A stretch of 64,000 bases of DNA from Megaustenia siamemsis (lineage: Eukaryota > Mollusca > Gastropoda > Stylommatophora > Ariophantidae), in the NCBI GenBank assembly GCA_032433765.1, contig JAVIAB010000092.1, positions 61,852,126-61,916,125 of the forward strand, read 5' to 3'. Positions 22,201-33,457 of the stretch are shown here, one piece after another. Within the stretch, counting starts at the first letter, position 1; the number at the start of each line of letters is the position of its first letter. Made by a program: the position numbers and the translations under genes. The notes beneath the pieces are model-generated. The model searched no databases, was not told the DNA's origin, and worked only from the letters and a program-made list of their open reading frames with translations.

Positions 22201-23270
22201 AAAATATACGTTCTTCAAATCATTAGCAGTATTGTTGTATTCCAGAGAACAATCAAAGACGCGATATTATTGACGAGCCACTATATATCAGGGCCAGGCA
22301 ACTAATTTCGATATGCTACGTTGTTTAAGCAGCGAGCTAGCGGAACCATAACGCAGAATTACTCATCACAATCTCCTAAAGTAAACTGAACACCATTGAG
22401 GCTGTCACGGGTGCATCGCAATCGATTCTACTCGCCAGAATTTAGTCAAGTTTTATCTTTTATTTCACTAATTTCAGGCACCGGTATTTTTTCTTGTACA
22501 AATGACTTCATTTATCGTTTCTCTCTCCTTTCTATCACAACCAACGAACGACTCTGCCAACTCTTCATAAAAGTTCACACTGGCTCTTTACGCTATTTAT
22601 AAATCCGTCAGAAGGAAACGAATTAATGGAACGAGACAAGCCGCAGGTTTAGGGGAGAGAAAAAATTATACGGAGGGAAATAGACACATTTAATGTAAAC
22701 GAATCAAACCTATATAAGCTGGGAGCGTTAAGAAAACAAAGGCAGGCGCTTCTGATTTCGTTTCTCTGACGTTTAATTTTTTTATTTTATTTAATTTTTT
22801 TTTTTTTTAATTCTTTCCTTTATCCGCAAGGAAGAAATGTGAAGCGCAATATTTTAACAGAAGTGATTTCTAACCAATTTTGTCCACGTGTTTTTGAATT
22901 GCTGTTGGTATGTGAATGTTATGTGCGCGCGCGCGTTTTCATCCGGGTCTTTTCCCAAGCCAGGTCGTGCGTATCTTTTTTGTAAGGGGCAGACAATTTG
23001 AGATATAGTGACAGCATGTGCGTACGTCAACTCTCGTGCTTGCATTTATGTCTCTTTCCCTGTCCATGTATATGTCACAGTTGTTTGTCACTGATACATT
23101 AGTTGATTTCCCCAACGGTGTCTTTCAATGAGGACGAAATACACTAGCTTATTCTGTTATACATTAAAAGTGATTGCAGGTACCTGTATCTTAAAATACA
23201 CACAAAAAACTGTGTTGTTTAAAATTGAATATTCACATCCCCAGTAATTCTTTTTAAAAAAAAGTTTAAT
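22201..23270. other. No gene recognised
   Basis: Contains an A/T-rich run near 22780-22810 and an alternating GTGCGCGCGCGCG stretch at about 22922-22936. No exon seen. Confidence 0.4.
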
Positions 23271-23274
23271 TTTG

Positions 23275-23660
23275 TGTGTGCATCATTATCATCATGTGCC
23301 ATACCGGTTGGCGCTGGCGATCATCTCCTTTCACAATCTTCTATCCACTGTGCATCATATCAATTCTGCTGTTGACTGTTTACCATGCCATTACACCAAG
23401 TTATCTATTATTTTCTATCTTTGTCGACCGCGATCTCTCTTTCACTATATTTTTGCAGTTGTAACCAAGTATTCCAACTTTCCTCTTCTCATGATGTGTC
23501 CGAAAAATGTTGATTGCTTCTTTCTGATGTTTTTCAGAAGTTTCCTTTTTGTGTTGGCTTCTTTGAGAATTTCTTCATTGGTCTTTTTAGCTGTCCAGGG
23601 AACTTTCAACATTCTTCTGAGAAATCTCGGTGGCCTCTAATCGTCTAAACTGTTACCTGC
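23275..23660 (-). mobile_element. LINE 3'-end fragment, family A2
   Basis: Minus-strand 3' domain closely related to family A (VPWTAKKTNEEIL, RKKQSTFFGHIMRRGKLEYL type). Here it is present as DNA matching 30095-30430 and 57655-57900, with its 3' tail at CATCATTATCATCATGTGCC (reverse sense). Stops break the frame. Confidence 0.8.
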
Positions 23661-24060
23661 CATAAATGTTGTAAGAGATAGTTAAGGTGGTTTGGAATTG
23701 TCATCTGTGGGGTCTAGTGGGACGTGTACGTAGCGACCTTGTCTAGGAAATTAATTTGCCTATGCATTTTGAAAAATACTGTGATAAGTGATGGAGCTGA
23801 TATGGGGGCATTCTTACCTTCAATGAAACTGGTTCCATGGATAGAATAGTATAGTGTTTGTTTGTGCGCTTGTTTATCAGATTAGGAGCAACGATGTCGA
23901 ACCTGCTCCTGCAATAGACAGTGCAAACTGTACATTGATCTGTTTGAGTTGCCGGGGTGTCTGAAGAGGTGTCGAATATATCAGCGATAATCAGCATTCC
24001 AAAGGATGAGAAAGTTCTTGTGCTGTACACATTTTTGTCACACCTCCCTTTTCCTCCCAT

Positions 24061-24088
24061 CAAAAAAAAAAAAAAAAAAAAAAAAAAA
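24061..24088. repeat. Poly(A) tract, 28 bp
   Basis: Uninterrupted A-run. It could be a retroposon tail, but no element body was recognised on its 5' side. Confidence 0.9.
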
Positions 24089-24357
24089 TTAAATCAGAAA
24101 AATAATCACCACTGAAATTAGATGCGTTAGGCGTGTGACTCAACCTGAAAAATTACATCAGTAGTAAAGAAATAAAGAAAGCTGGGAACAAATCTGGACA
24201 GTAAATACATAAAGAAGCAACAGATAAAACAAGTTGAAAATAAAACAACTGTAGCTTTCAACAAAGTTTACAAGACGTCAGACACAAGCACTGACCAAGC
24301 TAAGATGGATTCATGGAATATAACAAATACCAGACAGATAAACAATCGACCGCAAAC

Positions 24358-24395
24358 TGATCTCCCATTGACGCTGAAAGGCAAGTGAAGAAATA
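24358..24395 (+). repeat. Terminal segment of repeat F (short)
   Basis: Ends with 'cattgacgctgaaaggcaag' and 'tgaagaaat', like the ends of repeat F at 22120-22170 and 62565-62600. The upstream part is only weakly similar. Confidence 0.4.
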
Positions 24396-24399
24396 AGTA

Positions 24400-24452
24400 T
24401 TATTAGTTTATTGTTATTATTATTATTTGTATTATTATTATTATTATTTGAG
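24400..24452. repeat. (ATT)n microsatellite
   Basis: Interrupted TTATTATTATT run. Confidence 0.9.
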
Positions 24453-24834
24453 AGCGGGTAATGTTGATCTGAATTCCACTTTTGCTATCTACCCCTTAAG
24501 CTCCTGAATAGAAAACGTGATACGTTACGTGCTGCCGAGTCGAGTTGCTTCTAGCATCCTTCGCTGACAGTAACATCTCGCTTGCATCTGCTGCTACAAT
24601 AAAGCCGAGGACCCGCTTTTAGCACTCAAACGTAAATTAATCAGGTCTGAATGTATCCGCATACTCCGTTAATTTCACCAACACAAAAATCAAGCACATT
24701 CGTTAACCTTCTTGGCCGTGTTGAGATTGTATCAAGAGAAAGAAAGTAATAACAAACGAAATTGTTGCTGCTGCAGTGAATAATGTTAGCTCTGTCTTGT
24801 CTCTTAAACATATCTTTACGTTTAATCACCATAT

Positions 24835-25270
24835 TATCATCATCATCATCAAGTACCGGACCTGCTGGCGTAGGTGATCATGTCTCTCCACAACTTTTGA
24901 TCTCGACAGTTATTTATCATTTCTCTTGTTGACCTGCTGCCAAACCATTCTCTGAAGCTGTCTGTTATTTTTCTCTCTATTCTTCCCTCTATCTCTTCGT
25001 TCCTCAATTTTTCCAGTTGTTACAATATATTCCAGCTGTTCTCTTCTCATTACATGGCCAAAAAATGATGATTGTTTCTTCCTAATATTGGAAATTAGCT
25101 CTCTTTTTGCTTTGACCTCTCTCAGAACATTGTCATTACTCTTCTTAGCTGTCCATGGTATTCTCAACATTATTCTGTAAAAGAACATTTCTACAGACTC
25201 CAGTGATTTTCTTGTCTGTTATCCTATTGTCCATGATTCATAGCCTTATGTTAAGACTGGCTCTACATAA
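24835..25270 (-). mobile_element. LINE 3'-end fragment, family A
   Basis: The minus strand from 25188 reads MLRIPWTAKKSNDNVLREVK, RKKQSSFFGHVMRREQLEYI, TTGKIEERRDRGKNREKNN. The tail is (ATC)n at 24837-24850, equivalent to the (TGA)n tail of + strand copies. It continues to 25270 as the CESWTI-type region with frameshifts. Confidence 0.88.
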
Positions 25271-25689
25271 CATCACCATATAGTGGTGTTAAATGCTTTT
25301 TGTTCGTAGAGCGTTGAGATTAACTTTAATGTGTTAGACAAAGGTCGTTCGGAAACTGCACGTCTTTTCCTAGCCTGCACTTAACGAAAAGAAGCAAGAG
25401 CCAAGACGCATTTCGTAGCGTGTGAGGAATGTGATAATAGCTATATGGGTTGTTTTTTTTTTTTCCCTGACTGCATGAACGTAGAATCCAACGATTCGTC
25501 CGTGTAACTGCCGTGGCCCTGAGCTTTGTCGTAAGAGAAAAGTCATCTGCCACGCATGCCGTAAGGGGCAGCTATGAAGGTTGGGATTAATGTTCTCGAC
25601 AGAACTACTGAGATGAAGCATCTTCAGCGCTTGTGTTAGTGTATGATTGTGTTGGGGAGTAGGGGGACGACTTCATGCTTGAGAACGGG

Positions 25690-26097
25690 CCGATGATGGG
25701 ATCTCAGCACTAAGGGGATGTCCGTTGTGCAATGACGATGAGGGGATCTCAGGACTAAGTAGTTGTCCGTTGTGCAATGACGATGAGGGGATCTCAGGAC
25801 TAAGTAGTTGTCCTTTGTGCAATGACGATGAGGGGATCTCAGGACTAAGTAGTTGTCCGTTGTGCAATGACGATGAGGGGATCTCAGGACTAAGTAGTTG
25901 TCCTTTGTGCAATGGCGATGAGGGGATCTAAGGACTAAGTAGTTGTCCGTTGTGCAATGACGATGAGGGGATCTCAGGACTAAGTAGTTGTCCGTTGTGC
26001 AATGACGATGAGGGGATCTCAGGACTAAGTAGTTGTCCGTTGTGCAATGACGATGAGGGGATCTCAGGACGAAGTAGTTGTCCGTTGTGCAATGATG
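25690..26097. repeat. Minisatellite, 45-bp unit, about 9 copies
   Basis: Unit contains CGTTGTGCAATGACGATGAG and GGGATCTCAGGACTAAGTAG. Because 45 is a multiple of three, frames stay open on both strands (15-residue repeats CPLCNDDEGISGLSS and its antisense). These ORFs have no signal of being genes. Variation between units is mainly single bases (CCGTTG/CCTTTG, TCAGGA/TAAGGA). Confidence 0.97.
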
Positions 26098-26324
26098 ATG
26101 ATATGTCGACTAAACTAAACTCATCGATTGCGATTTAACTCGACCTCTTGCTATACTATCCCACTATCACTCCCTGGTCCGCTGTTAAAATGGAAATAAA
26201 TTGAAGTAAATTGCATTGTGTCGTAGTTAAAGAAAATCTACTACATCTATGCCGTATGAAAGTATAAGTTTGGTTTCAGCACGACTTTTGGCCCAAGACG
26301 CTCACCAGCAACTGGGCTAAAAGC

Positions 26325-26502
26325 AAGAAGTCAGTGACACATAGCTGTCTGCAGGGTCAGTGACGCATGACTGTCTGCAGGGTCAGTGACACATGGCTGT
26401 CTGTAGCGTCAGTGACACATGGCTGTCTGCAGTGTCAGTGACACGCGGCTGTCTGCAGTGTCAGTGACACACAGCTGTCTGCAGCGTCAGTGACACTCTA
26501 CT
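26325..26502. repeat. Minisatellite, 26-bp unit, about 7 copies
   Basis: Unit GTCAGTGACACATGGCTGTC plus TGCAGG, with point variation such as TGACGCATGACTG and TGACACGCGGCTG. Confidence 0.97.
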
Positions 26503-26599
26503 GAGCAATATTCTAATCCTCCTCCTTATAATTGGTCTGAGTAGTAAATCTAACCAAACTGGTTAGATGTGGATGGATGGACAAGGGAAAGTAAGTTTT

Positions 26600-26748
26600 A
26601 AAAAAAAATGAAGTGTCCCGTTACGCCGAATGGCGTATAGGGAATATGATGTTAGTACCCATAATTTTTATAGACCTTCGACACATGATTATGGGGGTAA
26701 TGTGATCGGTATTACGCCCGTACCGATTTACTTTCCCAGAAAAAAAAA
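26600..26748 (-). mobile_element. SINE S1, partial copy without tRNA head
   Basis: Matches the body of S1 (CGCCGAATGGCGTATAGGGA, then GTTAGTACCCATAA, then TTTACTTTCCCAGAAAAAAA) in minus orientation and stops where the tRNA-like part should begin. A typical 5'-truncated retroposon. Confidence 0.8.
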
Positions 26749-27814
26749 TGAAGAGAATGTAGCCCGGTTCAGAAATGCAGTGCTAATTTCAACTTGATGT
26801 AAACAATAACGTATCTACGCCAAATTAACGTCATTTTAATCAGTGAAAATTAACAATCGGCCAGCCAGTGCAGAAAGAAAGCACTCAAAGAAAAGAAAGG
26901 CATTATTATGTAACTGTTGTCTTCTCGCATTTCCAGGCTGGTTTTTATCTCCAGGGTTATCTAGGGAGTGGAGTCCTATGCAATTGTGATTGACAGATCA
27001 CAAAGACAGTCAGCTTTCATAATAGAGTTATGCTGAAATCTTATAATTAAAGTTATTATCAATTTACACTTTTCTCAACATCGTGGAGACTTCTGTATGT
27101 AAAGCTCCCATTAATAATTGATTTGCCACTATTTTCCCCAGAGTTTGTCATAATGTTTTAGTGTTGAGCAGGTTGTATTCAATTTACTTATAACTTCCGA
27201 TTGTCCTGATATTATCGCTAGGTCTTGTCTGTTGAATTACTAATGTGCGTCATTGTTTCTGTTGACCCAATGGTTTTGTACCCACTTCTTCATATATTTG
27301 TTTATTGTTTTAGCCAAGGATTGGACAAATAGTAGGGCCTTGCTCCTGCAAGGTAGTGACAAAATACTCACTCCTTACTCGGTTTGTGACAATTCTGTCC
27401 CAAGTCGAGACCACCTCAAACTCATCGACCATTCCCCTCACTGTGTACGGTAAAATTATCATTGTCAGCTTATGGGTCTGTCAAAAGGCAGTCTGTATTT
27501 AAGTGTTTCTTCGTGGTGTAACTCTGTACCATATATGTTCCATTTGTGCGCCCAACAAATCGTAAACAAACTAGTCTGCCCAAGTGGATACGTGTCGAAC
27601 AGAGGGGACAAGCGATACTCATACATTTGTATGTCTCTCTCTGAGGTCGAATGTGTTGGGTTGAAAGGTGCAGATATTACAGCATACGTACACACTGCAC
27701 ATCTTCCTCCCATTATTTGTCCCTTCTTAATGCTAACAGTGAAGAGCAGTAGTTATCCGGAAAACACAAAGTGTATAACCATTGTCTGTAACCATTGCTA
27801 TTTGATTTTTAATT
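26749..27814. other. No gene recognised
   Basis: A 156-codon + ORF beginning at 27472 runs into the family B LINE at 27815. Its first 110 or so residues (for example CPSGYVSNRGDKRYSYICMS) have no family I know. Overlapping antisense ORF at 27713-27465. No splice-linked evidence for either. Confidence 0.35.
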
Positions 27815-28395
27815 CATTGAGTGCCGTCTTCGCATCGAAGGTTGGCTACCATGGAGCGACATTCTGCTCTGTCTCTTGCTTTCATGGTGCAGATTGTCAT
27901 AGGCTGACTTGTACATCTTTTGATGTTATTCGTCCATGTTAGTCTTGGTCTGCCTCTTTTACCTTGTATATTTTTTTTCCTTCCAAGATCACTTTTAGTA
28001 CGCTTCTGTGTCTTTTAAAATGCTCCAAAAATCGAATTTGTCTTGTGTTTAGTTTTTCTCTTTTCGTTTTTAGTTGTTTTAAGACTTCATCGTTTTCATT
28101 TTTTTCCCCATATTTTTCCAGCCAATTCTTTCTATTCTTCTATAAATCAACATTTCAAGGGCTTACATTTTCTGTTCTGTTTTCTTGTCTAATGTCCATG
28201 TTTTTGCACTATACATGAATGTTGAAAAGATATAACAAATTGCTGTTCTTAGTTTTAGCCCTGGTGTTATTTGTTTTAATGTTAGTATATTTTTCATGGC
28301 ATTAAAATTACTTTTTTGCCATTCCATTCCTATGTTTGTTTCAGTTTTCCATTCTCCACCATTGGTTATAGTGTCCAAGGTAGTTGCTTTTGATC
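27815..28395 (-). mobile_element. LINE 3'-end fragment, family B (longest copy)
   Basis: The minus strand starts with GGEWKTETNIGMEWQKSNFN and ICYIFSTFMYSAKTWTLDKK (the Y-x-x-xTWTL post-RT block). It passes through 'tagacaagaaaacagaacag' text and ends with RGRPRLTWMNNIKRC and the CTTCGATGCGAAGACGGCAC-type 3' end. Several frames; non-functional. It ends about 75 bp before a UTP15 exon. Confidence 0.8.
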
Positions 28396-28470
28396 TTTAA
28401 TGCACGCAATATTAGTTAGCTGCTATTTTTTGTTGTTTGAGTGTTTTCAATATTTGTTATCAATTTTCAG

Positions 28471-28525
28471 GACTATATTCGTACTTGTGTGGCATCTCAG
28501 TCAAGCCAAGATATTTTTCTAACTG
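28471..28525 (+). CDS. UTP15: UTP15 exon (short WD40 linker exon)
   Basis: Eighteen codons, DYIRTCVASQSSQDIFLTG, with the last Gly split after its first base. It corresponds to the UTP15 stretch YVRCG-(x)n-LFITGSYDHTVK, directly after the KE-x-x-x-x-x-EH turn at the end of the previous exon. The acceptor is a good polypyrimidine TTATCAATTTTCAG; the donor is ACTG|GTAAGT. Phase 0 in, phase 1 out, matching both neighbours. At 55 bp between introns of 19.0 and 3.3 kb it is a small exon to define, and it lies between LINE copies ending at 28395 and starting at 28775. Confidence 0.88.
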
Positions 28526-28774
28526 GTAAGTTTTTATTCCTTGATATTATTATTATACTTCCGTTCTTTGACTGTTTAGGTAGTAAACTATATATGATGT
28601 CATTCCATGTTGTAGATTTCTGCCGACTCACAGTGGTGTGCAAAACCACAATAATTCAGATATCAACCAATATCACAATGCTGAGACTTGATACTGTTAT
28701 GTAAATATGTATGTGAGTGGCTTAGGCAGCCTCTGAGCTTTTATTTTAGAAATGCACACATGCCAATGATTCTT

Positions 28775-29705
28775 CTTCTACCTTTCAGCTCCCTGTGGAG
28801 CATAGGTCTTCAGCAAACACTTTCCAAGTCGTTCTGTTTCTTCCCATTCTTTTAAGATCATTTCATGTCTTCTCCAAGAATTTCTTGGTCTTCCTCTTTG
28901 TCTTTTCCGCTGGGGATTCCAGAAAAGGGCCTGTTGTGTAATACTCTCAGTTGGCTTCCGCAGTGTTTGTCCTATCCAGCGCCATCGTCTTCGCTGTATC
29001 TTTTTATCCACTGGTATTTGATTGGTACATTTCCATAATTCTATGTTAGTGATTTTGTCTTGCCATTTCAATCCTTTTATTCTGTGTAAGCATCCATTAA
29101 TGAAAGTCTGTATCTTCATGATTGTCAATTTTGTTGTTCTCCATGTTACACAGCCATATAATAGGACCGACTTAACATTTGAGTTGAAAATTATTATTTT
29201 TGTATTTAACCTAATTTCTTTGGATTTCCATGTTTCCCAGTGCAATGAAAGCTCCTCTTGCTTTTTATATCCTTATTTTGGTATCATTTTCTGTTCCTCC
29301 CTCTTTATCTATATTACTGCCCAGATATATGTAAGATTGTACGTCTAGTGGAGGTATTTCTCCTAGTTTTATTTGGTTATTGCCAACTGTATTAATTCTC
29401 ATAATGTTGGTCTTATCTCTATTAATCTTCAGTCCTAGCTGTTGTGATCTCTCATCAAGTATGCTCATTTTATCCTGCATCTGTTGATGGCTGTGTGATA
29501 GGAGAGCTATGTCATCAGCAAAGTCTAAATCATCAAGTTGTTTGGTCAGTGACCACTGGATCCCATTTCTGTTGTTTTGAGTTATTTTCATAATCCAATC
29601 TATGGCCAGTAGAAAGAGAAATGGAGACAGAAGGCATCCCTGCCTTACTCCTGTTCTTATTTCAAATGTTTCTGTAAGCTGTCCTTCATGCACCACACTG
29701 GTGGC
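28775..29705 (-). mobile_element. LINE fragment, family C, with RT core
   Basis: Best copy of family C. ORF 29696-29265 carries the reverse transcriptase blocks TGVRQGCLLSPFLF and LDFADDIALLSH; the catalytic FADD is encoded at 29511-29522. It continues with the thumb LGLKINRDKTNIMRI and YLGSNIDKEGG. After a frameshift near 29255 a second ORF (29245-28778) gives VLLYGCVTWRTTKL, RRRWRWIGQTLRKPTESITQ and QRGRPRNSWRR, ending in CLLKTYAPQGAER. 5'-truncated at about 29705. Needs only one frame repair over this part, so fairly young. Confidence 0.88.
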
Positions 29706-30094
29706 ACTGTACCCTACCAGGCATGTTCATAAGAGGGAAGAAAGGAGGGTTGGTCATGGGATTTGCTATCCCATACTCTAAAAAAAATAAGCCGAAAAAA
29801 CTCCACAATATCGCTCAATGTTTGCAAGTTATAAATGTTCACTGTTTCCACCACTCGTATGGAGTTCATGTTCTTTCTCTGAAGTTGCTAAAAGTTTTGT
29901 GAATGAACCAACAAAATGAATATGTTCATTTATCTTACGTTATATGTTCATATCGCCTCGGAAGTTTCCCTATTTAATAATATTTATTTATTATTATTTG
30001 TCTCCTGTTCATTTAGCACTGATGTAGCTTCTCATTTCTTATCCTTGAAAACTGTGTGGTGAAGATAAAAGCCTGGGACAAATTGCTAACTTTC

Positions 30095-30845
30095 ATCATC
30101 ATCATGTGCCATACCGGTTGGCATAGGCGATCATGTCTTTCCAAAATCTTCTATCTACAGTGCATCATTTCAGTTCTGTTGTTGACTGTTTTCCATGTCA
30201 TGACACCTACCTATCCAGTATTTTCTGTCTTTGTCGTCCGAGATCTCTTTCCTTTTATTTTGCCAGTTGTAACCAAGTATTCCAACTTTCCTCTTCTCAT
30301 GATGTGCCCAAAAAATGTTGATTGCTTCTTTCTGATGTTTTTCAGAAGTTTCCTTTTTGTGTTGGCCTCTTTGAGAATTTCTTCATTGGTCTTTTTAGCT
30401 GTCGAGGGAACTTTCAACATTCTTCTGAGAAATCTTGGTGGCCTCTAATCGTCTTTTCATTTGTTTGTCTACTGTCCATGATTCGCTTCCATAGGTCAGA
30501 ATTGGTTCTATATAGTACTGATTAATTCTCTTTCTCACTTCTATTGACATAGATTTGTTGCATAAGATATTTTTCATTTTCTGAAATCCTATTTTTTCGC
30601 CTGAGCTATTCTGCTATCTTTTTATTTCTGTGGTGGATCTTCCATCTGATGTTATTATTGTGCCCAAGTATTTGACACGTTGCACTTATTTCAGATTTGT
30701 CCTGTTTGTTATTATGCTGCATGCTAGTGATGATTGTTTCTTCGATATGACCATTACTTCTGTTTTCGTACTATTCAGACTGAGACCTTTTGTGTTGCTT
30801 TCATTTACTACTATGTTTGCTAACTTTACAAGTGAATATTATGAG
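30095..30845 (-). mobile_element. LINE fragment, family A2 (longest copy)
   Basis: The minus strand carries degraded RT-thumb text, then YYIEPILTYGSESWTVDKQM, then VPSTAKKTNEEILKEANTKR and KQSTFFGHIMRRGKLEYLVT, with tail ATGATGATG toward 30095. Frameshifts at several points. Related to, but distinct from, family A (AKKTNEEIL against AKKSNEEVL; GKLEYLVTTGKIKGK against EQLEYIVTTGKIEGR). Confidence 0.83.
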
Positions 30846-31164
30846 GTTATTAGAATATGCTCGAGAAGGAAGCATGAGACTTATTTAGGTGTAGACACTT
30901 TAGTGACTAGCCTAGAAAGATGGATCTAGTGATCCCTATATTAACAGTAGTGAATGAGAGCTCAGAATGGTCAATTTGAAGATTGAACTCTTAGTATGGT
31001 AAATGTTCTTTATGGCATCAGATGTCCAGCCTTTTGTTTTATTGTGTGCTTTCTATGTGTCATTTTAAGCAGAAGTGTACAGAATCTTATTGAGTTTTAA
31101 TAATACAGAACACCATAGCCTGTATATATATGGTTACTTTTTTTTACTTTACACATTAAAGCCA

Positions 31165-31325
31165 ATTATTTACCTGTACACAATTTTTTTCCTTCCAGAC
31201 ATCAAAGCTGAATGTTTACCTGTACACAATTAGTTTCCTTCTACACATCGAAACTGAATGTTTACCTGTACACAATTAGTTTCCTTCTACAGAGTCAAAG
31301 CTGAATGTTTACATATACACAATGT
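31165..31325. repeat. Tandem repeat, about 46-bp unit, 3 to 4 copies
   Basis: Units centre on TTACCTGTACACAATTAGTT followed by TCCTTCTACACATCGAAACT and GAATGT; first and last units are diverged. Confidence 0.9.
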
Positions 31326-31534
31326 ATTTCCTCTACATACGAGTTCACTTGCTACAGTAGCAAATACTTTCTCTCTACTTTATAGAAGAAACCTTACTGT
31401 TCTTTGTTTCATGTGGATCTGCCTAATTTATGCTGCTGCTGTGATCACATTTTGTTTACCAGCCCTGAGTTACCACCTGTAGAATATTCTCAATGTTATT
31501 GGAAGTATTAGAGGACAATGTTGCTGAGTTTCAA

Positions 31535-31738
31535 ATGTTCATTGCCATACAACTTGTTGGACCCATACAATGTTCATTGCCATACAACTTGTTGGACCCA
31601 TACAATGTTCATTGCCATACAACTTGTTGGACCCATACAATGTTCATTGCCATACAACTTGTTGGACCCATACAATGTTCATTGCCACACAACTTGTTGG
31701 ACCCATACAATGTTCATTGCCATACAACTTGTTGGACC
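31535..31738. repeat. Minisatellite, 35-bp unit, about 6 copies
   Basis: Unit GTTCATTGCCATACAACTTG plus TTGGACCCATACAAT, almost identical between copies, hence recent. Its right edge is about 105 bp before the UTP15 acceptor at 31845, where it sits in the branch-point side of the intron. Confidence 0.97.
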
Positions 31739-31845
31739 ATACTCACATCAAATCTCTTCAGCTTTTCCTCTTGTCTGCTTGGCATATTTCCTGCTCACAA
31801 TCATCTATAGAGTAATTTGGACTAGTTGTTGTTTTCATTCATTAG

Positions 31846-31971
31846 GTGCCTATGATCATACAGTCAAGCTGTGGGATGCACGGACACAGAGCAGTGTGTC
31901 AACAGTCAACCATGGTTTTCCTGTTGAAAGTGTTCTTATGTTCCCCAATGGAGGCATCTTCTTGTCTGCTG
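31846..31971 (+). CDS. UTP15: UTP15 exon (WD40 repeat, last exon seen)
   Basis: Two bases complete the split Gly, then 41 codons: [41 protein letters not shown], plus the first base of a Gly. The G(S/A)YDHTVK-x-(F/W)DART core followed by GxPVESVLxFPxGG-x-xxSAG is a strong UTP15 signature. It forms the end of one blade and the start of the next. Acceptor CATTAG before 31846; donor TG|GTAAGTT at 31972. The human protein continues with a further (G)GxxVKVWD blade and a C-terminal UTP15-specific domain. No exon for these was recognised in the remaining 32 kb. Confidence 0.9.
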
Positions 31972-32142
31972 GTAAGTTTAATTTATTTGAACATTTTATG
32001 TTTCGTGTCTTTACATTGTTACATAGCATCTGTATTAGGTGCATTGATTTTCATTTGATTTGTGAGATCTAATTAAGTTTAAGCATTTGTTTTTTGGACA
32101 TTAAATCAATCCTGGACTACATACATAAACAACATCAAAAAT

Positions 32143-32375
32143 AGTTTGCCCAACTTGAAAGAATGTTGTACAATCTGTTACCATATAAAGCATATATTTA
32201 AAGACAAAGGGGAGATGAGTAAATTGCAGGCTCAGAGTAAGATGGACAGACAACATCAAAGAATTGCCACAACATCAATTGACAATGGTTGTATCAGTGA
32301 CAGGGGTGAAAACCTGAACTTTGTATCTCTCTCTACACTGAAGTGGGTACAGGAGAAAGTGAAGAAAGAAAGATT
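32143..32375 (+). repeat. Interspersed repeat F, copy 2
   Basis: Parallel to 21958-22200, with 'agatggacagacaacatcaa', 'acaacatcaattgacaatgg' and 'gtgggtacaggagaaagtga' in the same order. No intact ORF. Confidence 0.6.
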
Positions 32376-33142
32376 TACCTGTTTCTTCTGTTTCCTATGT
32401 TTAAGTCCTGATATTTTTGTCTGAAAAAAGATACTGTTTATCTCTGGGCCAGTATTTCTAGTGTATGAAAGTTTTACATATCTGGCCAGATATGCTTTTG
32501 TCTTCTAAACAATTGTTATTGTTATGCAGCATCTTTTTTTTTATGTAATTTTAATTATAAACACAATTGAAGCAGATGTCTGAACTTCATGGCATCAGGA
32601 AATTGGCAGTTTCAAGTTAGGCATTTCTGTTCAACTCAACAAAATAATTCACGAAATACAAGGAGTTGATGATGAAAGATCGTTGGTGGAAAGATGCATG
32701 GGTGTGTGCAAGTGACATGTCCGAGGAACTCTTGTAAGAAGAGTAACAATACACTCTGGCTTCTGATGTCTTAGGGATGTGAAGTATTTTACCTAATCAG
32801 AGCAGGCTACAGCCTTCGATTTTAAAGGAAAATGCAGTCTCTATATTTAGTTTATTATCTTGCACAGCTCTGCCTGAGAACGTGTACAATGTGTCGTTAT
32901 TTTTTTTTAATAGTACAGATGAGGAGCAGCTGCTGAATTGACAGACCTTTGATGTTATACATACACATTACTTTTATCCTCAATCTGACATGGAATTTCG
33001 TAGTGTGAGCTCAGATTTACGCCATTGAAACAATGGTATTTAAATGTCCAGCAGTGACAACAATAAATAATGTTCCACTTCACTTGACGCTAATTATTTG
33101 TGTAAAGTACGCTCGGCGTCCTTGTTTTCTCAGCCCTCATTA
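32376..33142. other. No gene recognised
   Basis: AT-rich, no repeat copy or exon identified. Confidence 0.4.
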
Positions 33143-33336
33143 AAACATTTCAGTCTCCATCAATGGGATGAAGTCAACTTTCTATGACCGAAGTCTCGTG
33201 TTAAGGAAACATTTCAGTATCCATCAATGGGATGAAGTCAACTTTCTATGACCGAAGTCTTTTGTTAAGGAAACATTTCAGTCTCCATCAATGGGATGAA
33301 GTCAACTTTCTATGACCGAAGTCTCGCGTTAAGGAA
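33143..33336. repeat. Tandem repeat, 64-bp unit, 3 copies
   Basis: Unit includes ACATTTCAGTCTCCATCAAT, GGGATGAAGTCAACTTTCTA and TGACCGAAGTCTCGTGTTAA. Confidence 0.95.
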
Positions 33337-33457
33337 ACACTTGAAACATTCCACAGTTGCTCATGCAGTAACGCTCATTGCTCCAGCTAAACAAAAACAC
33401 TTGAAACCTTCCACAGTTGCTCGTGCAGTAACGCTCATTGCTCCAGCTAAACAAAAA
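33337..33457. repeat. Tandem repeat, 60-bp unit, 2 copies
   Basis: Adjacent to the 64-bp array but of different sequence: ACACTTGAAACATTCCACAG, TTGCTCATGCAGTAACGCTC, ATTGCTCCAGCTAAACAAAA. Confidence 0.93.

Larger units (their letters stand above)
9499..28470 (+). other. UTP15: UTP15 giant intron (about 19.0 kb)
   Basis: Runs from GTACAT to a TTATCAATTTTCAG acceptor. The exons on both sides are in compatible phase 0 and adjacent in the UTP15 protein, so no coding exon is missing between them. It is filled with an intact mariner, LINE fragments of at least six types, SINEs, a TIR element and minisatellites, listed separately. Stretches with nothing recognised include about 14040-14685, 15190-16210, 20240-21950 and 22210-23270. 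Confidence 0.85.
28526..31845 (+). other. UTP15: UTP15 intron (3.3 kb)
   Basis: From GTAAGTTTTT to CATTCATTAG. Holds a 930-bp family C LINE and a 750-bp family A2 LINE, both antisense to the gene, then two tandem arrays just before the acceptor. The 29706-30094 part has nothing recognised. Confidence 0.85.

Noticed and set aside
25690..26502. CRISPR-like array
   Set aside because: Units are directly adjacent with no unique spacers, and the genome is clearly eukaryotic.
27472..27942. 156-codon ORF as a novel gene
   Set aside because: Its last third is antisense family B LINE; the remainder is unrecognised and has an antisense ORF over it.
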